Shown: piece by piece, positions 8,932 to 15,642 of the stretch
Numbering within the stretch: position 1 is the stretch's first letter
How the letters are laid out: every line of letters starts with the position of its first letter
NCBI GenBank assembly: GCA_031555145.1
Contig: JAVBUR010000036.1
Location: 1-59,014 of the forward strand
DNA: 59,014 nucleotides
DNA from: JAJDIA01 sp031555145
Lineage (GTDB): Bacteria; Bacteroidota; Bacteroidia; Bacteroidales; Tannerellaceae
Direction of reading: 5' to 3'
Notes under the pieces: model-generated
The model's input: only the letters and a program-made list of their open reading frames with translations
The model's database searches: none
Told to the model about the DNA's origin: nothing
Program-made: the position numbers and the translations under genes

Positions 8932-11328
8932 TCATTCCTCCAAGTACTCCGCTCGGATACGAACAAGCGTCTTTTCAGCCTCTTCAATAAGGGTGGAGAC
9001 ATGGTCGTGCCAGTCAGGAAGGGAACTGGAGGGCTGGCCACGGAGGCTGTCCATCAAACGAAGGGTATCGAGGCAGGAAGTAACACCTACCTGTTCGAAC
9101 ATAGGGAGCATCTTGTGACAGATGGCTTGGGCGGACGCAAAATCGTCGGAGGTCTCTGCGGCACCTAATCGGACAAGGTTCTCTTCGGTGGATACAGCAA
9201 AAACAGACAGTATCTCGGCTATAGCTTCCTGGTCGTCGCCGAAGAGTTCTTCGAGGGATTCAAAACCACCGGACGAGACAGGAACATCGGTCGATGTGGG
9301 GATGGCGATGCCCAACATTTCCCCAAGCATGGCACGACTGACCGGCTTGGATAGATAACCGTCAAATCCGTCGCGAGAGGCTTTGGTCGCATCATAATCA
9401 CCCCGTCCGGTCATAATCACCACACGGACAGGACGACCCAGCCGACGGACGGTTTGCAGGATGTCAATCCCCGTCATCGTTCCCATCTCCATATCCGTCA
9501 CTACCAGATCGAAGGACTGCTCACGAACAAGGGTTGTCACCTCTCCCGGACGATTACAGATATGGGCAGGACGGCCCAATTGGGCAAACAAATCGTTGAG
9601 CACCGCCAGCAAGGCGGGATCATCGTCTACCACCAGAATATGATGTGCATCCACCCATCCGGCAGGCGATTTCTCCTTTGCGGCATGAACCGGAAGAGTC
9701 ACTTCGACGGTCGTCCCGACACTTTCGGTAGAATGTACATGTATGCCACCTCCCAGCAGTTCGGTAATTCCCTTAACCACATACATGCCCAGGCCACTTC
9801 CGGTCGCCAGTTCGTTATTCTTTTCAACGCGGCGGAAAGGCTTAAACAGTTTGTCCATCTGATCGGCCGGTATCCCGGCACCGGTATCGGTAATACGAAA
9901 AAAAGCCAACGGCGTCTTACCCTCAGGTAGGTAAGCCGCATGGAAACGAATGCTTCCCTGCGGCGTATATTTAATGGCATTGGAGAGGATATTGATTACC
10001 ACCTGCTTGATCTTCAGCACATCACCACGCACCCGTAGGTTATGATCCATACGAAAATCCGATTCGAAGCCAAGCTGCTTACGGCGCGCCAACGGTTCAA
10101 ACATCATCGCAATCTCACGGCATAATGCATAGAGGTCGAAATCGCTTTCGGAAATTGTCTGCGTGCCCTGTTCCAGGTTAGAGAACTCGAGCAGGTTATT
10201 CATCAGTGCCAGGATATGGGTGGCCGACTGCTCTACCGACTCGGCCTGCTCCACAGGCACAAGCCGATCTTTCTTCCACCCTTCCACATTGCCTGAGATA
10301 GAGTTGACCGGCGTCTTGATATCGTGAGAAACCGACAGGAATAACTGGTGGCGCGAATCCATGATCCGCCGCAACGCCCGACGAGCCGCCTTCCCTTTGT
10401 TAACATCGCTGATGATCAGGATGACGAACAGCAGGATAAGCCCCAACACCACTCCCCCTCCAATAACGGAAAAGGTATAGTTCTCACGAAGCTGGCGTTC
10501 ACTTTCCTGAATACTGGCAAGGGTAGACGCCATAGTCTGCTTCAAAAGCGTATTGAGTATGGTAGACAATTGGGCCGACAGTTGTTGATCGGTACGAATC
10601 AGGCGGTTTACCTGTTCCTCGATGGCGGTGATACGGCTGGTATAATCGATGCTGGCCAGTTCGGTCATCACGCTTACTTCATATAGGATATTGGCTCTTT
10701 CCTGTGTGGATAGCCGCATGGAATCAACGACCTGCGTCTGTATCGTCTTCAGCGTATCCACCGAGCGATCGGGCGAGAAGACGGTCGTTAGGCGTTCCCA
10801 AAACTTCTTTTTCGGAGTGGTCTGCACGACAGTATCCGTGACGGTCGTAGTCACCACAACCGGATCGATCCGCAACAGGGAATCAAGCGATTGCAACCGC
10901 TGACTGATCGTATCCACCGGATTGACACTGACAAACTCCTGGCCCAACCCTGATACGATCCGTCCCTTTTCACGCAACAGCCTACTCACCTGCATCAACA
11001 GACTATCCTTCGTTTCCCTGCCGGAAAGAATCCGGAGAGAGTCCGCCAGCCGATCCACTTGATTACTCTTACGCCGGAAACGGGCAAGGTGGGTCTCGTT
11101 CCGGGTTGTTACATAAAAGTTGGCCTCCGACTGTGCCTCGTTGACAGTGAAGACCAGGTCGTTTGTCAGGTTCAGCGCCTGGTAATACTGTTCGATGTTC
11201 GCTTTCTGGTTACCGATATTTTCCCGTAGCTCATACACATACAGGATCATACCGCCACAAACGGCAGCCACCACCAAATAGATCAGTAGGACTTTAAGGC
11301 GAATACCCGATTCAACATTTTCCTTCAT
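8932..11328 (-). CDS. Hybrid histidine kinase with receiver and Hpt domains
   Basis: A 798-residue phosphorelay kinase, using the ATG at 11328; a GTG two codons upstream is possible. Two membrane segments (about residues 12-32 and 287-308) bound a roughly 250-residue, largely helical periplasmic sensor with long heptad-like stretches. The cytoplasmic part has HisKA with FLSVSHDIKTP (His about 335), an ATPase with NILSNAIKYT, DTGAGIP and GSGLGMYVV, a receiver with VVDDDP and acceptor VVTDMEM (Asp about 612), and a C-terminal Hpt with AICHKML (His about 738). This supports a His-Asp-His relay ending on the Asp of a separate regulator, most simply the NtrC-type protein encoded convergently next door. 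All relay residues are present. Confidence 0.92.
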   Translation of the reverse strand: MKENVESGIRLKVLLIYLVVAAVCGGMILYVYELRENIGNQKANIEQYYQALNLTNDLVFTVNEAQSEANFYVTTRNETHLARFRRKSNQVDRLADSLRILSGRETKDSLLMQVSRLLREKGRIVSGLGQEFVSVNPVDTISQRLQSLDSLLRIDPVVVTTTVTDTVVQTTPKKKFWERLTTVFSPDRSVDTLKTIQTQVVDSMRLSTQERANILYEVSVMTELASIDYTSRITAIEEQVNRLIRTDQQLSAQLSTILNTLLKQTMASTLASIQESERQLRENYTFSVIGGGVVLGLILLFVILIISDVNKGKAARRALRRIMDSRHQLFLSVSHDIKTPVNSISGNVEGWKKDRLVPVEQAESVEQSATHILALMNNLLEFSNLEQGTQTISESDFDLYALCREIAMMFEPLARRKQLGFESDFRMDHNLRVRGDVLKIKQVVINILSNAIKYTPQGSIRFHAAYLPEGKTPLAFFRITDTGAGIPADQMDKLFKPFRRVEKNNELATGSGLGMYVVKGITELLGGGIHVHSTESVGTTVEVTLPVHAAKEKSPAGWVDAHHILVVDDDPALLAVLNDLFAQLGRPAHICNRPGEVTTLVREQSFDLVVTDMEMGTMTGIDILQTVRRLGRPVRVVIMTGRGDYDATKASRDGFDGYLSKPVSRAMLGEMLGIAIPTSTDVPVSSGGFESLEELFGDDQEAIAEILSVFAVSTEENLVRLGAAETSDDFASAQAICHKMLPMFEQVGVTSCLDTLRLMDSLRGQPSSSLPDWHDHVSTLIEEAEKTLVRIRAEYLEE

Positions 11329-11420
11329 GGACACAGTCGTTCATGTGGTAAAGGTAGGAAATATCAGTTAATGGTGAATGATTAATGAGGAATGATTAAT
11401 GGGGATTCCCCATAGTCACC

Positions 11421-11451
11421 GTGGAAGCTTCCACACTTCCACACGTTCCAC
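11421..11451. promoter_or_regulatory. Candidate enhancer (UAS) for the NtrC-type regulator
   Basis: A perfect 14-bp palindrome GTGGAAGCTTCCAC (11421-11434) is followed by two more TTCCAC half sites at 11437-11442 and 11446-11451. It lies about 100 bases upstream of the sigma-54 promoter, a usual distance for an enhancer-binding site, and in the same spacer as the kinase gene's start. Binding by the neighbouring regulator is inference. Confidence 0.55.
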
Positions 11452-11535
11452 AAAAGCAAGCGTCGAGAGGTCGAAAGGAAGTATACCACTGGCAAACAAC
11501 CACTTACCACACAAACCACACGCACAAACAGATAC

Positions 11536-11553
11536 TTGGCACGACTATTGCAT
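11536..11553 (+). promoter_or_regulatory. Sigma-54 (-24/-12) promoter
   Basis: TTGGCACGACTATTGCAT matches the RpoN consensus TGGCACrnnnnTTGCw at every defined position. The -24 GG is at 11538-11539 and the -12 GC at 11550-11551, with the required 10-base spacing. Transcription would start near 11562 and run toward the small ORF at 11623 and the terminator at 11792. Confidence 0.75.
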
Positions 11554-11622
11554 CATATTTGACAAGTAAATTGGTTTTTAATAGGTATTTAGTATTAAGG
11601 TATTAACAAAAAGATAAACGTC

Positions 11623-11694
11623 ATGAAGAAGTTGATTTTAGCTGCTGCGTTTATTTTGGCAACCATATCGTTCGCCATTGCACAGTTAGGTTAG
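11623..11694 (+). CDS. 23-residue signal-peptide-only exported peptide (candidate)
   Basis: A short ORF opens at ATG 11623 with MKKLILAAAFILATISF and ends ...AIAQLG before TAG. It reads as a complete Sec signal peptide: a lysine-rich start, a hydrophobic core and an A-I-A cleavage-like site. Almost nothing remains after cleavage (QLG). It is the only sensible ORF between the sigma-54 promoter and the terminator, with a leader of about 60 bases. The product could be a released signal-peptide fragment, a tiny membrane peptide, or merely a translated part of a regulatory RNA. It resembles no family I recognise. Transcription control by the adjacent kinase/NtrC pair is likely but inferred. The ribosome-binding region is A-rich and weak, as is common in Bacteroidetes. 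Confidence 0.55.
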   Translation: MKKLILAAAFILATISFAIAQLG

Positions 11695-11791
11695 AAAAGA
11701 AAGTTTAGGTTAATAACAGAGATAACTAACATAATTTTTTCGGTATATAATATCCCTACTGACGGATGCATTGTGAAATGCTTTCACAGAA

Positions 11792-11830
11792 CTCAGGCGA
11801 ACACTTAAGAGCGTTCGCCTGAGCCTTTTT
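11792..11830 (+). terminator. Rho-independent terminator of the sigma-54 transcript
   Basis: A perfect 11-bp stem, CTCAGGCGAAC with GTTCGCCTGAG, has a 10-base loop and is followed by CCTTTTT. A second small hairpin, TGTGAAA-TGC-TTTCACA, stands immediately before it at 11772-11788. The predicted transcript is therefore about 270 nucleotides with a structured 3' end. Confidence 0.85.
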
Positions 11831-11882
11831 ATACATATGGGTGACCCCATTCGTTACACTTGAAACCGTTTGATCCACACTT

Positions 11883-13439
11883 TCAATCCACCGCTTTCGG
11901 CTGGGTGGCCATACTGACAACATACATCATCAGAAAAGAGAGCGGAAGGGCGAAGATCAGCGGGTCAATAGCAAACCAGGGATAAACGTCAATCAACACA
12001 TCCCGTCCGAGCAATGCCTTGCAGAGACCCAACGGGGCGGCTTCCGCTTTGTGGAGGAATGCCATACAGAAAAGACTTGCCAGGATACCTGTCCACAGAC
12101 TGGCAAGGGCACCCTGTTTGGTCGCTTTCTTCCAGTAGAGCGAGCAGAAATAGGCCGGCAGGAAGGTAACGGCGCAGACGCCCATAAACAAGGCTGTTCC
12201 ACGGGCAATGATACTGGCGCTCAATACATAGCAGATGATATAACTGAGGACGATCGAACAGAGCACACCAAAACGGATGCCCATCGTCGAATTATGATCT
12301 TTGTTACGGCCCAGTTTCGGGAACATATCCGCACCAAACGCGCTACCCATCGTGTGGAACTGGGCGCTAAGCGTCGACATACTGGCCGACAGGATACAGA
12401 GCATAAAAAGGGCGCCGAACCAGTCGGGCATCGCCTCGTCAATAAAGAGCGGAATGATCTTATCCATATCCGACGTCATATCAGCGGCAACCATACCATG
12501 TTTTTCCATAAAGAAGATGTTCGACAACGGGCCGATATGGTAGATGCTACCCACTACGATAAAGATAAAGAGACAGCCGATCAGCACACCGCGATTGAGT
12601 TGCTTGTTGCTTCCCACTGTCATAAAACGTACCACCAACTGTGGTTGTGCCAAACAACCGATTCCCACACCGAGGATAAGCGAAGTAACCAGCGTGTACC
12701 ACTGCGGTGAGCCGGTGACGGGCATAGCCGTCCATCCCTGGTGGCCGAGGGCATGGAAACGTTCGGGCACGAGCGGCGCCATATCAGTCAGTGTACGGTT
12801 GGCTTCCGAGAAGCCCATTCCGATTACATGATAGAACCAGAAAAGCATAAAGCCCATACAGATCACCATAATCACTGCCTGAAGGGCATCTGTATACATT
12901 ACACCCTTCAGTCCTCCTGAGATCACATAAGCGGCTACCACAAGTGTGAAGACAAGCAGGGCAAAGTCATAGTCCACCTGGAACATCTGTTCGACAAACA
13001 CCGCTCCCCCCTTCATCACCACAGCAGCGTAGAGCGGCATACCGATAAAGACGATCGTCGCCACAAACACCTGTACTGTGCGCGATCCATAGTGTATCCC
13101 AAGGAATTGCGGAAAGGTACGGGCGTTATAGTGTGCACCGATTGCACGCGTCTTACGTCCGAAGAAGATAAAGGCCACAACGACCCCCATCAGCATATTC
13201 AGCACACAGAGCCACTGGATCCCCATCCCGAAGGTAGCGGAAAAACCCCCAAAGCCCACAATGGCCGAGGCGGAGATAAAAGTAGCGCCGTAGGACAGTG
13301 CCATGAGCAACGTTCCCGTTTTACGTCCACCCAACAGATAATCACTCGCATCTTTCGTGCGGCGGTAGCCCAGGTAACCCAGGAAAGCCAGCACAAACAT
13401 ATAAACCAGCACAATAATTCCTAATACTAACGTACTCAT
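11883..13439 (-). CDS. Sodium:solute symporter (SSS/SLC5 family)
   Basis: A 518-residue inner-membrane symporter of about 13 segments. Family features include RRTKDASDYLLGGRKTG near the start, FISASAIVGFGG, and the conserved centre AAYVISGGLKGVMYTDALQAVIM. It takes up an organic solute with sodium; the substrate is not evident. Its ATG overlaps the stop of the small accessory gene (ATGA), which implies translational coupling. Upstream in the same operon are an ACT-domain protein and phenylacetate-CoA ligase, so an aromatic or carboxylic acid substrate is plausible but unproven. Confidence 0.93.
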   Translation of the reverse strand: MSTLVLGIIVLVYMFVLAFLGYLGYRRTKDASDYLLGGRKTGTLLMALSYGATFISASAIVGFGGFSATFGMGIQWLCVLNMLMGVVVAFIFFGRKTRAIGAHYNARTFPQFLGIHYGSRTVQVFVATIVFIGMPLYAAVVMKGGAVFVEQMFQVDYDFALLVFTLVVAAYVISGGLKGVMYTDALQAVIMVICMGFMLFWFYHVIGMGFSEANRTLTDMAPLVPERFHALGHQGWTAMPVTGSPQWYTLVTSLILGVGIGCLAQPQLVVRFMTVGSNKQLNRGVLIGCLFIFIVVGSIYHIGPLSNIFFMEKHGMVAADMTSDMDKIIPLFIDEAMPDWFGALFMLCILSASMSTLSAQFHTMGSAFGADMFPKLGRNKDHNSTMGIRFGVLCSIVLSYIICYVLSASIIARGTALFMGVCAVTFLPAYFCSLYWKKATKQGALASLWTGILASLFCMAFLHKAEAAPLGLCKALLGRDVLIDVYPWFAIDPLIFALPLSFLMMYVVSMATQPKAVD

Positions 13440-13576
13440 GGCTGCGGATTTTCAGGGTTATTACTGTCTTTGTCTTCACTGTCCCAACGGGTAATACCAT
13501 ACCAGATGGAAAATACGAGGCAGCCGATACCCAGAAGGTAGGCTAAAAGAATGCCAGGGTCGTTGATGCCGAACAT
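13436..13576 (-). CDS. Symporter small accessory protein
   Basis: A 46-residue protein from the ATG at 13576: MFGINDPGILLAYLLGIG followed by a continuing hydrophobic stretch and a charged, asparagine-rich tail. One membrane segment covers about residues 8-28. The next gene is an SSS-family symporter whose start overlaps this stop by four bases. Tiny single-span partners of this kind, beginning with a G-x-x-DP motif, are known immediately upstream of SSS symporters. The longer reading from 13624 adds a non-conserved stretch inside an AT-rich spacer and was not chosen. Confidence 0.82.
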   Translation of the reverse strand: MFGINDPGILLAYLLGIGCLVFSIWYGITRWDSEDKDSNNPENPQP

Positions 13577-13630
13577 AAAATATGTAATGATTAATGGTGA
13601 ACAATTAATGATTAATAGGAACACTCCGGG

Positions 13631-14056
13631 TTAAATCCGGACCAGGTCACTCTCGCAGATATAATCCAGGTTGCTACGACGGATCACTTCGCGGGCGCTC
13701 TCGCGGTTGTTGGTGCGGATAACAATGACAGAACTTCCGTTGATAGAGAAACAATACATATATTCGATCGTCAGCCCTGCCTGTGTAAAGCAGCCCAGCA
13801 CCTTGGCAAAGCTGCCGGCCTGCGAATCGGTCTTGATAGCCAGCACATCGGTGAGGTTGACGCTTACATTATGTGCTTTCAGTAGCGTATACGCTTTCTG
13901 TGGATCGCTCACGATCATACGCATGATACCGAATTCCATGGTGTCGGCCACCGTAGCAGCGATGATGCGGATGTTCTCACTGGCCAGCAGGTCCAGTATG
14001 ACGCTCATGGTCCCGTACTTATTTTCCAGAAAGATGGAGATTTGATGTACTGTCAT
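13631..14056 (-). CDS. ACT-domain protein (two ACT modules)
   Basis: A 141-residue protein made of two ACT folds: about residues 4-70 (ISIFLENKYGTMSVILDLLA...) and 73-141 (GSFAKVLGCFTQAGLTIEYMY...). It has no catalytic domain. Stand-alone ACT proteins of this type are commonly found beside phenylacetate-CoA ligase genes in Bacteroidetes and are thought to sense amino acids or related ligands. Here it lies 27 bases downstream of paaK in the same operon, so regulation of that enzyme or pathway is a reasonable inference. Confidence 0.88.
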   Translation of the reverse strand: MTVHQISIFLENKYGTMSVILDLLASENIRIIAATVADTMEFGIMRMIVSDPQKAYTLLKAHNVSVNLTDVLAIKTDSQAGSFAKVLGCFTQAGLTIEYMYCFSINGSSVIVIRTNNRESAREVIRRSNLDYICESDLVRI

Positions 14057-14083
14057 AACGTTGGATGTATTAGGGTTGAACGA

Positions 14084-15391
14084 TTAGAAAAGTTTACGGA
14101 GGTCTTTCACGCGTACGGCTTTCCCTTCCGACACAGGCAGGGAACCTTTGCTCACCAGCTTGATGTGGGGCGTAATCAGCAGTTCGTCACGAAGTTGGCG
14201 GGTGATACGCTTCGTCAGGCGCTGCAAGACGGTATAGTCGTCAGTAAAGAGGCTGCTCAGTTCCACCTCGATCAGCATCTCGTCGCTGTTGCTGATGGTT
14301 TCGAGTGTGATGAGGTAGTTACTTCCCAACTCTTCAAACGCCATGAGTATCTTCTCGATCTGGATCGGGAAGATATTGACTCCTTTGAGGATGATCATAT
14401 CATCGCTGCGCCCTTTGAATCGGGCAAGTCGTTTGTGCGTACGACCACAGGGGCAGTCGCCAGGCAGGATGCAGGTGAGGTCGCGGGTACGATAACGCAA
14501 CAGCGGCATAGCTTCACGGCGGAGGGTAGTAAGCACCAACTCGCCTGTTTGGCCATCAGGCACAGGTTCGAGGGTGACGGGATCAATAATCTCCACGATC
14601 GTGTAGTCTTCCCAGATATGCAGGCCATTCTGTTCGGGACACTCAAAGGCCACACCCGGGCCATTCATTTCCGACATACCGAAGCAATTATAGGCCTTTA
14701 CTCCGAGCAGTTGCTCGATGCGGCGGCGTTGTTCTTCGGAGTGTGGTTCGGCACCGATACAGATAGTATGCAGGTTGGTATCACGTTTCGGATCAAGCCC
14801 CTCGGCATACATGACTTCTGCCAGGCGTGTGGCGTAGCTGGGGATGATATGCAGACAGGTGGTGCCAAAATCAGTGATAAATTTAATCTGTCGTTTAGAG
14901 TTGCCGGCAGCGGCAGGCACGGTGAGTGCACCCAACTTCTCGGCGCCATACTGGAAGCCCAGTCCGCCGGTGAACATGCCATAACCCGACGTATTCTGGA
15001 ACACATCCGTATCGCGCAAGCCCACCATATACATACAGCGAGCAACCTGGTTGGCCCAGTCTTCGATATCGCTGGCAGAGTGCAGCACGACGGTAGGATT
15101 TCCCGTAGTTCCACTCGACGAATGCAGGCGAACACACTCTTTCAAGGGAATCGCTGCCATTCCGAAGGGATAGCTGTTACGCAAGTCTTCTTTCGTAGTG
15201 AAGGGGATCCGTTTCAAGTCGTCGAGCGAGTGGATACCGGATGCTGTAATACCTTTTTCGGCAAACAACTTCCCGTAGAAGGGAGACTTCGCTGCCAACT
15301 CAACAGTTTGGCGAAGACGCTCCAATTGGAAGCGTTCCAAGTCGGGGCGGCTTATCGTCTCAATGTCTTTCTGCCAGTATTTTTGTGTCAT
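14084..15391 (-). CDS. paaK: Phenylacetate--CoA ligase (AMP-forming)
   Basis: A 435-residue adenylating enzyme that activates phenylacetate or a related aryl acid to its CoA thioester. Recognisable parts are the P-loop HSSSGTTGNPTVV (about residue 92 onward), YNCFGMSEMNGPGVAFEC, the hinge RTRDLTCILPGDCPCGRTHKRL, and GRSDDMIILKGVNIFPIQIE. Length is that of the PaaK family. First gene of the operon paaK-ACT-46-residue protein-SSS symporter, which suggests uptake and activation of one acid, or reversal of its formation from aromatic amino acids. No indolepyruvate oxidoreductase genes, its frequent neighbours elsewhere, are in this window. Confidence 0.93.
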   Translation of the reverse strand: MTQKYWQKDIETISRPDLERFQLERLRQTVELAAKSPFYGKLFAEKGITASGIHSLDDLKRIPFTTKEDLRNSYPFGMAAIPLKECVRLHSSSGTTGNPTVVLHSASDIEDWANQVARCMYMVGLRDTDVFQNTSGYGMFTGGLGFQYGAEKLGALTVPAAAGNSKRQIKFITDFGTTCLHIIPSYATRLAEVMYAEGLDPKRDTNLHTICIGAEPHSEEQRRRIEQLLGVKAYNCFGMSEMNGPGVAFECPEQNGLHIWEDYTIVEIIDPVTLEPVPDGQTGELVLTTLRREAMPLLRYRTRDLTCILPGDCPCGRTHKRLARFKGRSDDMIILKGVNIFPIQIEKILMAFEELGSNYLITLETISNSDEMLIEVELSSLFTDDYTVLQRLTKRITRQLRDELLITPHIKLVSKGSLPVSEGKAVRVKDLRKLF

Positions 15392-15430
15392 GGTCTATTA
15401 AACTGTGTCGTTTTTCGATGATTAAGAGTG

Positions 15431-15438
15431 CAAATGTA
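15431..15438 (-). promoter_or_regulatory. Candidate -7 element for the paaK operon
   Basis: The minus strand reads TACATTTG, matching TAnnTTTG about 40 bases upstream of the paaK ATG. No -33 element was obvious. Confidence 0.5.
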
Positions 15439-15602
15439 TAGCTTTTTCCAAGAAAATGCGCATCTTTTGTTGAAAAAGAAAGAAGAACAAGAGCTGCAAG
15501 GGCTATAAAGGCCCTTCTTCTTTTAAAAACGACCAATAAAAAAAACGGCACAACAATCAAAATAAATAAGCCTCACTATATCCCAATTCCCCTATTTTTA
15601 CG

Positions 15603-15610
15603 TATGTTTG
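15603..15610 (+). promoter_or_regulatory. Candidate -7 element for the first HTCS gene
   Basis: TATGTTTG matches TAnnTTTG, 33 bases before the ATG at 15643. Confidence 0.5.
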
Positions 15611-15642
15611 CAGAGAATACTTAATTGACCTTAAGAATTGTT

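Noticed and set aside
8932..11328. Possibility that the convergent kinase is degenerate like the second HTCS
   Set aside because: H-box His, ATPase boxes, receiver Asp and Hpt His are all present.
11421..11606. 61-codon plus-strand ORF before the small peptide
   Set aside because: It runs straight through the candidate enhancer and the sigma-54 promoter, has no signal or domain, and would not be on the predicted transcript.
14042..15421. 459-codon open frame on the plus strand
   Set aside because: It is the antisense of paaK, whose motifs are complete; no family features in the plus frame.
15500..15535. Terminator-like stem AAGGGC/GCCCTT followed by CTTCTTTT
   Set aside because: It sits upstream of both divergent genes with no plus-strand gene before it; the 6-bp stem is weak and has no transcript to end.
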